Origin: Janthinobacterium sp. GW458P
Lineage (GTDB): Bacteria > Pseudomonadota > Gammaproteobacteria > Burkholderiales > Burkholderiaceae_D
Reading direction: 5' to 3'
Assembly: GCF_002127585.1 (NCBI RefSeq)
Contig: NZ_NEGZ01000006.1
Location: 13,990 to 77,989, forward strand
Length of the DNA stretch: 64,000 nt
Under the pieces are notes generated by a model, which worked only from the letters and a program-made list of their open reading frames with translations, was not told the origin of the DNA and did not search any database. Shown here in pieces: positions 46,416-55,790 of the stretch (its first letter is position 1; each line of letters starts with the position of its first letter). A program made the position numbers and the translations under genes.

Positions 46416-47842
46416 GCGGGCTCTCCAGCCCTGCGCAAGGCGCGGCCGAGCGCGAAAATGGCCAGCGCGGCGAGTATCAGCGCGCTGGCGACGGCAAAGG
46501 TGGCGTGCATGCCGCCGATCATGGCGGCTGGCCGGGCGCCGGCGATATCGCCAGCGCCGGCGGCGAAGACGGCGCCCATCACGGAGGCGCCCGTGACGAG
46601 GCCCAGATTGCGCGACAGATTGAGCATGCCGGAGATGACGCCGCGCTGGTCGGCAGCGATGTCGCCCATCACGGCGGTATTGTTGGCCGCCTGGAACAGC
46701 GCGTAGCTGGCCGTGAGCAGCATGATCGGCGCGACGTAGCCGGGGATGCCCAGGCTGGCGGGTAGCAGGGCCAGCGCCAGGCAGGCCGCTGCCGCGCCGC
46801 ACAGGCCCGCGCCGCCCATGCGCTGCGCGCCGTAGCGGTCCACCAGCCAGCCGGACGGCACGCCGCAGAACGCCGCCACCAGCGGCCCGGCCGCCAGCAC
46901 CATGCCGGTGACGGCCGTGCCCAGGCCCAGGCCGCGCGCCAGGTAGAAGGGACCGACCACCAGGGTGGACATCATGACCGTCGACACCAGCATGCTGGTC
47001 GCCAGGCCGGCGCTGAGCACGGGCGCGCGCAGCATGGCCAGGCGTATCAGCGGCGCCGGCGCCTTCAGTTCGACCCGGACGAACAGGATGGCGCCGATGC
47101 AGGCGGTCAGCAGCAGCGCCGCGTTGCGCACGCCGAAATGGCCGCGGCCCAGGGTCATGGCCAGCGCATACGCGCCCAGGGTCAGCGCCAGCAGCACGGT
47201 GCCGCGGTGGTCGAACACGGGGCGCTTGGCGTGCGCGCCGTGCAGGTCCGCCGGCAGGTAGCGCCAGGCCAGCAGCAGCGCCACGCCGGCCAGCGGCACG
47301 TTGACAAGGAAAATGGCTTGCCAGCCGAGGCGCGCGATCAGCAGGCCGCCCAGCGCGGGGCCCAGCGTGGTGCCGACGGCGGACATGGTGCCGAGCAGGC
47401 CCATGGCGCTGCCCGTCCGGGACTTGGGCACGGTGCTGCCGACAAAGGCCATGGTCAGGGCCATCATGACGGCAGCGCCCAGACCCTGCAGGGCGCGCGC
47501 GGCAACCAGCAGCCACAAGGTGGGCGCCAGAGCGCACAGGATGGAGGCAAGGGCAAACAGCGCGATGCCGGCCAGCAGCAGGCGGCGCCGGCCGAGCATG
47601 TCGCCGAGGCGCCCCACGCTGACGATCAGGGCGGTGATGGCCAGCAGGTAGGCCAGTACGATCCATTGCACATCCTGGAACGACGCCTGCAGGGCCCTGG
47701 CCATGTCGGGCAAGCCCACGTTGGCGATGCTGGTGCCCAGCGCGGGCAGCAGCATCGCCAGGGACAGGCTGGCAAGCGCGCCGCGCACGGGTAGCGTGAT
47801 GGCCTGCTGCTCGGGTGGTGCGGATTTTGACGGTAGTTGCAT
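46412..47842 (-). CDS. DHA2-type MFS drug efflux transporter
   Basis: 476 residues with about 14 membrane helices. Helix 2-3 loop has the MFS motif A (GRLGDMLGRRRLLL); helix 5 carries the antiporter motif C pattern (GTTLGPALGGLLIARLGWQAIFLVNVP). This is the EmrB/QacA class that expels drugs by proton antiport. AGGAT lies before the ATG. No membrane-fusion partner is adjacent. Confidence 0.88.
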   Translation of the reverse strand: MQLPSKSAPPEQQAITLPVRGALASLSLAMLLPALGTSIANVGLPDMARALQASFQDVQWIVLAYLLAITALIVSVGRLGDMLGRRRLLLAGIALFALASILCALAPTLWLLVAARALQGLGAAVMMALTMAFVGSTVPKSRTGSAMGLLGTMSAVGTTLGPALGGLLIARLGWQAIFLVNVPLAGVALLLAWRYLPADLHGAHAKRPVFDHRGTVLLALTLGAYALAMTLGRGHFGVRNAALLLTACIGAILFVRVELKAPAPLIRLAMLRAPVLSAGLATSMLVSTVMMSTLVVGPFYLARGLGLGTAVTGMVLAAGPLVAAFCGVPSGWLVDRYGAQRMGGAGLCGAAAACLALALLPASLGIPGYVAPIMLLTASYALFQAANNTAVMGDIAADQRGVISGMLNLSRNLGLVTGASVMGAVFAAGAGDIAGARPAAMIGGMHATFAVASALILAALAIFALGRALRRAGEPA

Positions 47843-47964
47843 GGCGTGGCTGATCCTCGAATAGGGTCACCACATGGTAGCGAGGGATCTGGCATGGCGG
47901 AAGACGCATCATTTGCATTGTGTTATTGCGTTTGACGCCATGTGACGAGCGTTGCCTTCGGATT

Positions 47965-49293
47965 TCAATCCGAGTAACCCTGCATACCGTCCGCCGCGTC
48001 GTGGCGGATGCCCCACCACGGCAGGTAGGCATGGTGTTCGCCGCGCGCGCGGAACCACGGCTGGTCGTGATTGATGGGGCGCACGATGGCCGGCGGCGAC
48101 ACCAGCACGCCCGTGACGCTGTCGGGATCGCTGGTGCCCGCCACCAGCACGGGCTGGCCGACGTGGTTGGCATGGGCGATGCCCAGGGCGACATTGGTCA
48201 GCGCCGTGCCGGCGCCCATTTCGCCCAGCAGGGCAGGCGTATTGAAGGTCTGCGGCAGGAAGTCGAAGCCCGGCACTTCCAGGGTCAAGGCATGCGCCAG
48301 CTGGCCCAGGCGGTCGGGGGACGTGGGCAAGGTCCTGTTGGCATCGTGGATGACGTAGCCGATGTCTTCTTCCGTCTTGCCGCCATGGCGCGCGACTTCG
48401 GCAAATAGCGCCTGCCAGGCCTGCACGGCGCGCGGCGGCTTGCCCTTGGCCAGTGCAAAATCGGCGACATTCTTCGTGGCCGGATAGCCTATCCACGCCA
48501 GCGCCGCCCGCTCCGTTTTGTAATCAGGGCCGGCCAGCACCAGCAGCACGAGGTTTTCATTGATCTGCATGGTTTTCGGCCGGCTCGGCGCATCCCAGTT
48601 CATGACCCATACGGTTTCCTTCGGATGCGCTTCCAGATAGGCCAGCGCGGCTTGCAGGGAGACGAAGCCCGCATTGTTGCCGCCCAGGGTGATGCGCACG
48701 TCGGGTGGCGTGGCGCGGGTCCAGAGGGTGGGGAAGTGAGTGTTGCCGATGCTGAAGGTGTCGGTGATGGTTTGCTGCGTGAATTGATGTACTTCTGCCA
48801 AATCGAATTTTCCTTCAGGCAGGGCATATTCCACGCGGATGCCGGCCAGTTCACGCCAGTTCTGTTTTTTATCCTTGGGGTAGACGTGGTAGAAGTAGGT
48901 GGGGCTGGAATAATAAATGTCGTGGAAATTGGTCATCAGCTCGCGCAGATACTTATGGTGATAACCCTTGAACGTTTCCCTGCCATTGATATCGTGAGCA
49001 ATGGGGGCGACGGCCTGCAAGGTGCTGAAGCCCCTGGGATCCGTCCTGACCATATCGTCATTCTTGTTGGGCTTGGCCAATCCCAACGTCCATAGCAGCT
49101 GCCACTCGGTCGGATAGTCGAGCCGTTGCAGTGGATTGAGCCATTGCAGGCCCACCACTTGTGCCCGGAAGGGAGCATGGGTCGTGTTTTTTGGGAGATC
49201 GTCTTCCTTCTGCACAGGTTGCACGGCGCAGGCCGTCAATAGCGCAAACATGGTGAACGCAGCGAGCATGGGCAGCGCAAGGAACTGTTTCAT
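47965..49293 (-). CDS. tla3: Type VI lipase adaptor Tla3-like protein (DUF2875)
   Basis: 442 residues starting with a lipoprotein signal (lipobox LLTAC), then a conserved body with VGLQWLNPLQRLDYPTEWQLLWTLGL and VRTDPRGFSTLQAV, the DUF2875 pattern. In P. aeruginosa the Tla3 adaptor carries the Tle3 lipase to VgrG2b; here the gene directly follows a Tle3-like gene. The ATG at 49293 has GGAG five bases upstream. An in-frame GTG at 49431, also with GAGGA, would add 46 residues including another membrane helix and overlap the tle3 stop. Which start is used is open. Confidence 0.7.
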   Translation of the reverse strand: MKQFLALPMLAAFTMFALLTACAVQPVQKEDDLPKNTTHAPFRAQVVGLQWLNPLQRLDYPTEWQLLWTLGLAKPNKNDDMVRTDPRGFSTLQAVAPIAHDINGRETFKGYHHKYLRELMTNFHDIYYSSPTYFYHVYPKDKKQNWRELAGIRVEYALPEGKFDLAEVHQFTQQTITDTFSIGNTHFPTLWTRATPPDVRITLGGNNAGFVSLQAALAYLEAHPKETVWVMNWDAPSRPKTMQINENLVLLVLAGPDYKTERAALAWIGYPATKNVADFALAKGKPPRAVQAWQALFAEVARHGGKTEEDIGYVIHDANRTLPTSPDRLGQLAHALTLEVPGFDFLPQTFNTPALLGEMGAGTALTNVALGIAHANHVGQPVLVAGTSDPDSVTGVLVSPPAIVRPINHDQPWFRARGEHHAYLPWWGIRHDAADGMQGYSD

Positions 49294-49423
49294 GAGTTCT
49301 CCAGGTGAATGGATAGTCTGGTGACCTGCATAGCTTGGCCAGTTGAGCCAGAGCACAAGGCAAATGACAATGAAAGATGTGGCGAGCGCCCAGGCCAGTC
49401 GCTGGCGCGGCGTGACAATGAAC

Positions 49424-51553
49424 TTACGCACCGTCAGTCCTCAGTGCAAAGTTGGTGGAAGGGTCGGCAGGCCTGGCATTCTGGCGCTCGTCAACGATGC
49501 TTTTTGGTTTTCTGGCAGGGCTGTCTTTGTCATTTGCCCATGTAAATAAAGATACATTTTTAAATGTCCCATTGTCGTAGTATTCAAAGAACTCTCCAGA
49601 CTCGAAAGATGAGCCTTTCAACAGGCTCCAATCCGCCGCAACCCTTAATTCTCGCAACGCCTCCTGCCTGATCGTGCATACGCCCACCGCCACGTCATAG
49701 GCCAGCGCCTTCTGCGCATGCTCGGGATTGGTCATGATGGTCGAGTGATCGGTGGCGTGGGTGTCGATATTGGCGGCCAGGTAGTTCTGGATTTCCTGCT
49801 TGCGCCAGGCCTTGAATTCCGTGGAAGCCTCCTCCGGCTTGTCCACCGCCGTCACAGGCTTGCCTTTTTCGACCCAGCCGTCACGCCTGGCCTGCATGCG
49901 CAGCATGCCATTCTGTTCGTAGCGCAGTGCCGCCTCGGTCTGTGCATCGCCCTTGCCCTGGGAACGGTAAGGCGCATACGCGTCGTCGGTTTCGGCGGCG
50001 CGGTCCTTGTGCAGGGAGCCGGCAGGGGCATCGCAGCCTTCGTCAAATTGTTCGCTCGTATCGGCAAAGCGTTTCGAATGCGGCAGGAAGGGCTCGGGCA
50101 GCCTGGGCGCCTTCATCGGCAGCCGCCAGGACTTGGGCGGCAGGGCGTTGATGCGCGTGCCGGCAGTCTTGGCGAGCACGATGACGATGGGGGCGAAGAG
50201 GAAGGTCAGTATCTTGCGGCCGATGCCTTTGCTGGCCCGCATGCCCTTTTCGATCGAGTACTCGGCGACCAGTGAACGCGGGTGCCAGAAATCGAGGCTG
50301 TCCGGCGTCAAGGACTGGCCATTGCGCTGCCAGATGTCGTAGTCCTTTTCATTTTCCTGGCCGACAAGGTGATTTTGCGCAAACACGCGCTGCGTGAAGA
50401 CGCCTTCACCGCCCGCATCGGCAATTTCCTGTGCCGACATGCCGCGCCAGCCTATGCCTTGCACGGGCGTGGCCGAAATCACCTGGTCGTGCGGGTTGAA
50501 ATACAGGGTGACCCTGCCATAGGTGGAACCATGCAAGCCGTAGTCTGCGCGGTCGAACGCGGCCGTATAGCTGTCCTTGCGTGCAGGCTTGCGATTGGCG
50601 CTGCATTCGTCGACAAAGGCGGCATCCTGCTGCATGGCCGGGCGGGTGCGCAGGATGTTGAAAAACGCTTTCAAGGTCTGCGTGCGCGCTTCGTACTTTT
50701 GCCGGCCCGTGTTGCCATGCTCATCCTTCAGATGGCCGCTGACCCAGTTTTCCGTAAAATTGCTGTCGAGCAGGCTGTAGGGCGGGTTGCATAGAACGTA
50801 ACTGTCTGCCACGGCGGAAGCGCCCAGCGTTTCGCCGAGAAACGCGGCCGCCATGGCCACCATATTGCCCTGGCTATGGCAGACGATGGTGACGGGCGCG
50901 TCGTGCTGGCACGCTCTGATCGATTGTACGAGACGCGCCAGGCGCCAGGCGGCGAACACGAAGTACGGGCGTGGCGGGCAGGCATACACTTGCCGGTCAT
51001 TCGTCGGGTTCATGTGCTGGATATGCATCCACAGGAACAGTTCCTCCGACAAGCCCTGGCCCCACAGGTCAGGCAGGGCGCTGCAGCCGTTGGCGAACGG
51101 CCCGCCGCCCCAGTAATTCTTTTCGTTCAGATAGATGCCGTCGCCGAATGCCTGCAATTGCTCGCCGTTGGCCTTGTAGCCCCAGCGAAAGCGGATCACG
51201 GGTGAATTGGCATCGTCCGCCTGCAGGAAGGTGGTGGCATTGCGCTTGGGGTTGAGGAAGCCGTCGTCCGTCAGTTCGCGCGCGTAAGTGGCGGCCTGCA
51301 TCTGTCCGGCGGCCGGGCCGGGGAGTGCCAGGTCCTCGTCGCGGCGCTTCAGGCGGGCATTCAGGCCGGCGCACAGGCCTTGCTCGGCCTGCTCATACCA
51401 TTCGCCGTCGGAATTGACGCCGTGCACGAAGATGACGATGCCGGGGCGCGGCAAGCGCGTGACGGCCTTGAGCAAGGCATGGCTGAACAAGGTCGTGCCT
51501 TCGGCCTCGGCCAGCAGCAGGCAGTCGGTGCCTGGCGTGTAGTCGGGAAGCAT
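49424..51553 (-). CDS. tle3: Tle3-like type VI secretion phospholipase effector (DUF3274)
   Basis: A 709-residue alpha/beta hydrolase. Oxyanion strand IFVHGVNSDGEWY (41-53) and nucleophile elbow CHSQGN (225-230) place the catalytic serine at S227, with Cys instead of the usual Gly before His. The long C-terminal part (300-709) and size match the Tle3 antibacterial lipase family. No signal peptide, as expected for T6SS cargo. GGAGCG precedes the ATG. The adaptor gene follows with an eight-base overlap if its GTG start is used. VgrG and an immunity gene (tli3) are not recognisable nearby. Confidence 0.75.
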   Translation of the reverse strand: MLPDYTPGTDCLLLAEAEGTTLFSHALLKAVTRLPRPGIVIFVHGVNSDGEWYEQAEQGLCAGLNARLKRRDEDLALPGPAAGQMQAATYARELTDDGFLNPKRNATTFLQADDANSPVIRFRWGYKANGEQLQAFGDGIYLNEKNYWGGGPFANGCSALPDLWGQGLSEELFLWMHIQHMNPTNDRQVYACPPRPYFVFAAWRLARLVQSIRACQHDAPVTIVCHSQGNMVAMAAAFLGETLGASAVADSYVLCNPPYSLLDSNFTENWVSGHLKDEHGNTGRQKYEARTQTLKAFFNILRTRPAMQQDAAFVDECSANRKPARKDSYTAAFDRADYGLHGSTYGRVTLYFNPHDQVISATPVQGIGWRGMSAQEIADAGGEGVFTQRVFAQNHLVGQENEKDYDIWQRNGQSLTPDSLDFWHPRSLVAEYSIEKGMRASKGIGRKILTFLFAPIVIVLAKTAGTRINALPPKSWRLPMKAPRLPEPFLPHSKRFADTSEQFDEGCDAPAGSLHKDRAAETDDAYAPYRSQGKGDAQTEAALRYEQNGMLRMQARRDGWVEKGKPVTAVDKPEEASTEFKAWRKQEIQNYLAANIDTHATDHSTIMTNPEHAQKALAYDVAVGVCTIRQEALRELRVAADWSLLKGSSFESGEFFEYYDNGTFKNVSLFTWANDKDSPARKPKSIVDERQNARPADPSTNFALRTDGA

Positions 51554-51692
51554 ACGGGCGCTCCGTCAAGGTTCAACAGGAAAAAGCGGCGCCCAGGCGA
51601 GCCCGGGCAATCTGCACTGTATGCGGATTGCCCGGGGTGGAACTTGCGTGGTGTCAAGAAAGGACGTGCGGCAGGCGGGGAGTGCGGGAAAA

Positions 51693-52550
51693 TCAGATGG
51701 CGTTCAGCGGTATCTTGAGGTAGCGCACGCCGTTGTCTTCCGGCTCGGGCAGCTTGCCCGCGTTGATGTTGACCTGGATGGCGGGCAGGATCAGGGTCGG
51801 CATGTCCAGGGTGGCGTCGCGGCGGGTGCGCATCGCCACGAACTGGTCTTCCGTGATGCCGTCGTGCAAGTGGATGTTGCCGGCGCGCTGTTCGGCCACC
51901 GTCACTTCCCAGCGCGGCGCGCGGCCGTTGGGAGGGTAGTCGTGGCACATGAACAGCCGCGTCTGCGGCGGCAGCGCCAGCAAACGCTGCACGGAGCGGT
52001 ACAGCAGGGTAGCGGAACCGCCGGGGAAATCGCAGCGGGCCGAGCCCACGTCCGGCATGAACAGGGTGTCGCCGACAAACACGGCGTCGCCGATCTGGTA
52101 CGCCAGATCGGCCGGCGTGTGGCCGGGCACATGCAGCGCGCGCGCTTCCAGCTTGCCGATATGAAACACCTGGTCGGGCGCGAACAACTGGTCGAACTGC
52201 GAGCCGTCGGCCGGGGCCGCATCCTGGTGGTAGACGGCGGCGAACGCCTGCTGCACCGTCTGGATGGCTGCGCCGATGGCCACGTCGCCGCCCAGCTGCT
52301 GCTGCAGGTAGGGCGCGGCGGAAAGATGATCGGCGTGCGCGTGGGTTTCCAGCAGCCAGCGGCACTGCAAGCCATGCTCGCGCACGAAGGCGATCACCTT
52401 GTCGGCCGAGGCGGTGGACGTGCGGCCCGCCTTCGGGTCGTAGTCGAGCACGGAATCGATGATGGCGCAGTCGCGTCCGTCAGCCTCGTAGACGACATAG
52501 GTGACGGTGGCGGTGGCGGGGTCGAAGAAAGCTTGGATTTGTGGAGTCAT
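51693..52550 (-). CDS. MBL-fold hydrolase, persulfide dioxygenase (Blh/ETHE1)-like
   Basis: 285 residues. The metal site THAHADHL (69-76), then HVPGHTPADLAYQIG, FVGDTLFMPDVGSARCDFPGGSATLLYRSV and MCHDY are the ETHE1/Blh signatures; these enzymes oxidise glutathione persulfide to sulfite using iron. The family normally starts MTPxIxxFFDP, so I use the ATG at 52550 and not 52631, although its ribosome binding site is weak. No BigR-type regulator or rhodanese is adjacent. Confidence 0.85.
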   Translation of the reverse strand: MTPQIQAFFDPATATVTYVVYEADGRDCAIIDSVLDYDPKAGRTSTASADKVIAFVREHGLQCRWLLETHAHADHLSAAPYLQQQLGGDVAIGAAIQTVQQAFAAVYHQDAAPADGSQFDQLFAPDQVFHIGKLEARALHVPGHTPADLAYQIGDAVFVGDTLFMPDVGSARCDFPGGSATLLYRSVQRLLALPPQTRLFMCHDYPPNGRAPRWEVTVAEQRAGNIHLHDGITEDQFVAMRTRRDATLDMPTLILPAIQVNINAGKLPEPEDNGVRYLKIPLNAI

Positions 52551-52726
52551 CACGGCGGCAAGGGACGGACAGGGAAGGGCATTATATCGCCAGAGTTCGC
52601 TAAAAAAATGCTGCAGATTCACATTTAACATGCGAAAAACAGATAAGGGGCCGTGCCGCGCACGCGACTGCCGTGCGCACCCTGGGCCTTGCAGCGTGGT
52701 AACCTCATTCTGACAAGGAGGAATTC

Positions 52727-52964
52727 ATGAACGATATCACTGCACGCAGCGAACAGTACCGTGGTTTTACGATTTCCGTGACCCCGCAAAAAGGATAACG
52801 ACGATTTATGGGATTTTAGCTATCGCCTGCAGCGCGACGGGGAAGCCGGGGCGCAGGCCATCACGCGCAGCCGCACCCTGGGCGGCTATGCGGCCCCCGA
52901 GACGGCCTGCGCGGCCGGCCTGGAAGTGGCGAAGACCGAAGTGGACAATCTGCTGCGTCCTTGA
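52727..52964 (+). pseudogene. Frameshifted small protein, paralogue of the gene at 53076
   Basis: AAGGAGGAATTC and an ATG begin MNDITARSEQYRGFTISVTP, but a TAA stops it after 23 codons at 52796. One base later, from 52794, the second frame continues NDDLWDFSYRLQRDGEAGAQ through to TGA at 52962, giving a 78-residue product if the frame shifts. The break lies at CAAAAAGGATAA. The joined product resembles the next gene (YRGFTISV / YKGWEIVP, then D..W..S). Either a one-base insertion or, less likely, a programmed +1 shift. Confidence 0.7.
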
Positions 52965-53075
52965 GCCAGCGTAAATCGTTTAGCCCAATTGCGTGCCGGC
53001 GCGTGAAACACGTCGCTGCCGGCGGCGCTTCATGCTACGATTTCCACTATTAAGTCAGTCACCAAGGAGGCACCC

Positions 53076-53324
53076 ATGGATAACAGTTCTAAAATTCACT
53101 ATAAAGGCTGGGAAATCGTTCCCCTGGCCGTGCCCACCACCGACGGCAAATGGTCGGCCAGCTGCGACATCGAACGCGCCACCGCGGAAGGCCTGGAAGT
53201 CTTCGAAGGCTCGACCATGCAGTTCGTGCGCGACGACGAGGAGGGCGCCATTGCCGCCGCCTGCGAAGAGGCCGTGCGCCAGATCGACAACATCATCGCC
53301 AATCCGCTGGTGCGGCTGGCGTAA
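53076..53324 (+). CDS. Small conserved-type protein, 82 residues
   Basis: Not recognised. A soluble alpha/beta protein beginning MDNSSKIHYKGWEIVPLAVP, acidic overall, with a C-terminal helix (AACEEAVRQIDNIIANPLVRLA). AAGGAGG is a strong ribosome binding site. It shares length and pattern with the frameshifted gene 112 bp upstream, so the two are tandem paralogues. Confidence 0.65.
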   Translation: MDNSSKIHYKGWEIVPLAVPTTDGKWSASCDIERATAEGLEVFEGSTMQFVRDDEEGAIAAACEEAVRQIDNIIANPLVRLA

Positions 53325-53414
53325 ATCCTGACGTTCCAGCAATCCTGCAGCCGGCGCCCGCCGGCTGTTCTTTTATGCGCGCGCCCGGCGTCCTGCCTGC
53401 TGGCAGCCTGATCT

Positions 53415-53464
53415 GTTTCATGTTTCAATGTTTCAAGCGGAATGATTGAAACATATTTGAAACA
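53415..53464 (+). promoter_or_regulatory. Nested inverted repeats, likely PrpR activator sites
   Basis: TGTTTCAA occurs at 53421-53428 and 53429-53436, and its inverse TTGAAACA at 53446-53453 and 53457-53464, with a further GTTTCA at 53415. Two inverted repeats are thus nested about 150 bases upstream of the sigma-54 promoter, the usual place for an enhancer-binding protein. PrpR is the expected activator of prp operons, but its gene is not in the window. Confidence 0.8.
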
Positions 53465-53586
53465 TCGTTGCGCTGAATCGTGACATCGATGTTTCCTGGC
53501 GTGACAGCGCGCGCAGCGCCGCCGCGTGGCCGCCTCCCCTGTTTTTCACTGTGCCGCGGCGCATTTCCCTGGCCGGTGAGCGGGGC

Positions 53587-53602
53587 TGGCACGGCATTTG
53601 CA
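53587..53602 (+). promoter_or_regulatory. Sigma-54 promoter of the prp operon
   Basis: TGGCACGGCATTTGCA matches the -24/-12 consensus TGGCAC-N5-TTGCW at every defined position. It lies 65 bases before prpB. With the upstream repeats this predicts RpoN-dependent induction by propionate catabolites. Confidence 0.92.
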
Positions 53603-53666
53603 ATAGGAATGCTCATAGCCACTCCGTGAAACATTCGGGACCATCCGAAACCCATAAGGTGAACAC

Positions 53667-54554
53667 ATGACTCAATACTCCGCAGGTGCCGCATTCCGCA
53701 AGGCCGTCCAGGAAGAATCGCCGTTGCAAGTCGTCGGCGCCATCAACGCCAATCACGCCTTGCTGGCCAAGCGCGCCGGCTATAAAGCCATCTACCTGTC
53801 CGGCGGCGGCGTCGCGGCCGGCTCGCTGGGCTTGCCCGACCTGGGCATTTCCAGCCTGGACGACGTCTTGACCGACATCCGCCGCATCACCGACGTGTGC
53901 GACCTGCCGCTGCTGGTCGACGCCGACACGGGCTTTGGCGCCTCCGCCTTCAATGTGGCGCGCACCGTGAAATCGATGATCAAGTTCGGCGCGGCCGGCC
54001 TGCACATCGAAGACCAGGTGGGCGCCAAGCGCTGCGGCCACCGTCCGGGCAAGGAAATCGTCAGCAAGGAAGAGATGGTCGACCGCATCAAGGCGGCTGT
54101 CGACGCGCGCACGGACCCGAACTTCGTCATCATGGCGCGCACCGATGCGCTGGCCGTCGATGGCCTGGAAGCGGCGCTGGAACGCGCCATCGCCTGCGTC
54201 GAAGCGGGCGCCGACATGATCTTCCCGGAAGCCATCACTGACCTGGACATGTACGCCACGTTTGCCAAGGCCGTCAATGTGCCGATCCTGGCCAACATCA
54301 CGGAATTCGGTGCCACGCCGCTGTTCACCTTGGACGAACTGCGCAGCGCCCATGTGGGCCTGGCCCTGTATCCGCTGTCGGCCTTCCGCGCCATGAACAA
54401 GGCGGCGGAAAACGTCTACCAGGCGCTGCGCCGCGACGGCACGCAAAAGAACGTCGTCGACACCATGCAGACGCGCATGGAATTGTATGAATCGATCAAC
54501 TATCATGATTTTGAACAAAAACTCGACGCGCTGTTCGCCGCGCAAAAGAAATAA
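53667..54554 (+). CDS. prpB: Methylisocitrate lyase
   Basis: 295 residues, full length. It splits 2-methylisocitrate to succinate and pyruvate, last step of the methylcitrate cycle. [26 protein letters not shown], the catalytic [10 protein letters not shown] loop and ARTDAL are present; KRCGH separates this from other members of the superfamily. AAGGTGAACAC precedes the ATG. First gene of the prp operon, downstream of the sigma-54 promoter. Confidence 0.97.
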   Translation: MTQYSAGAAFRKAVQEESPLQVVGAINANHALLAKRAGYKAIYLSGGGVAAGSLGLPDLGISSLDDVLTDIRRITDVCDLPLLVDADTGFGASAFNVARTVKSMIKFGAAGLHIEDQVGAKRCGHRPGKEIVSKEEMVDRIKAAVDARTDPNFVIMARTDALAVDGLEAALERAIACVEAGADMIFPEAITDLDMYATFAKAVNVPILANITEFGATPLFTLDELRSAHVGLALYPLSAFRAMNKAAENVYQALRRDGTQKNVVDTMQTRMELYESINYHDFEQKLDALFAAQKK

Positions 54555-54635
54555 GCAGAAATAAGTAAAGAAGCAGGGGCCGCCTGCCGGCCCCGCAGTG
54601 ACGCAACCGAGACTAGTCAATTTTTGGAGAAATCA

Positions 54636-55790
54636 ATGAACGCACCGCAAGCCGCCACTTTCAAGCCTAAAAAATCCGTCGCCCTGTCCGGCGTCACCGC
54701 CGGCAACACGGCGCTGTGCTCGGTCGGCAAGACCGGCAACGATTTGCATTACCGCGGCTACGACATCCTGGACGTGGCCGACAGCTGCGAGTTCGAGGAA
54801 ATCGCCTACCTGCTGGTGCACGGCAAGCTGCCCACAAGCGCCGAACTGAAAGGCTACAAGGCCAAGCTGAAATCGCTGCGCGGCTTGCCGTCGGCCGTCA
54901 AGCTGGCGCTGGAGGCGCTGCCGGCGGCCGCCCACCCGATGGACGTGATGCGCACGGGCGTGTCCGTCCTCGGCTGCACCCTGCCGGAAAAGGACGACCA
55001 TAACGCGCCGGGCGCGCGCGACATCGCCGACCGCCTGATGGCGTCGTTCGGCTCCATGCTGCTGTACTGGTACCACTACAGCCATAACGGCAAGCGCATC
55101 GAGGTGGAAACGGACGACGACTCGATCGGCGGCCACTTCCTGCACCTGCTGCACGGCGAAAAACCGTCGGCGTCGTGGGAAAAAGCCATGCATACCTCGC
55201 TGATCCTGTACGCGGAACATGAGTTCAACGCCTCGACCTTCACCAGCCGCGTCATCGCCGGCACGGGTTCGGACATCCATTCGGCCATCACGGGCGCCAT
55301 CGGCGCGCTGCGCGGCCCGAAACACGGCGGCGCCAACGAAGTGGCGCTGGACATCCAGAAGCGCTACGACAACCCCGACGAAGCGGAAGCGGACATCCGC
55401 GAGCGCGTGGCCAACAAGGAAGTGGTGATCGGCTTCGGCCACCCCGTCTACACGATCTCGGACCCGCGCAACGTGGTCATCAAGGAAGTGGCGCGCAAGC
55501 TGTCGCTGGAAGCGGGATCGACCAAGATGTTCGACATCGCCGAGCGCCTGGAATCGGTCATGTGGGAAATCAAGAACATGTTCCCGAACCTGGACTGGTT
55601 CTCGGCCGTGTCCTACCACATGATGGGCGTGCCGACGGCGATGTTTACGCCGCTGTTCGTCATCTCGCGCACCTCGGGCTGGGCCGCCCACATCATCGAG
55701 CAGCGCATCGACAACAAGATCATCCGCCCGAGCGCCAACTACGTCGGCCCGGAAGACCTGGAATTCGTGCCGATCAAGGACCGCAAATAA
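54636..55790 (+). CDS. prpC: 2-methylcitrate synthase
   Basis: 384 residues. Condenses propionyl-CoA with oxaloacetate. Citrate-synthase fold with [12 protein letters not shown] near the start, [16 protein letters not shown] and [13 protein letters not shown] (catalytic histidines) and the closing [20 protein letters not shown] before the ATG at 54636 decides the start over an in-frame ATG at 54624. Its stop codon overlaps the acnD start (TAATG). Confidence 0.96.
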   Translation: MNAPQAATFKPKKSVALSGVTAGNTALCSVGKTGNDLHYRGYDILDVADSCEFEEIAYLLVHGKLPTSAELKGYKAKLKSLRGLPSAVKLALEALPAAAHPMDVMRTGVSVLGCTLPEKDDHNAPGARDIADRLMASFGSMLLYWYHYSHNGKRIEVETDDDSIGGHFLHLLHGEKPSASWEKAMHTSLILYAEHEFNASTFTSRVIAGTGSDIHSAITGAIGALRGPKHGGANEVALDIQKRYDNPDEAEADIRERVANKEVVIGFGHPVYTISDPRNVVIKEVARKLSLEAGSTKMFDIAERLESVMWEIKNMFPNLDWFSAVSYHMMGVPTAMFTPLFVISRTSGWAAHIIEQRIDNKIIRPSANYVGPEDLEFVPIKDRK

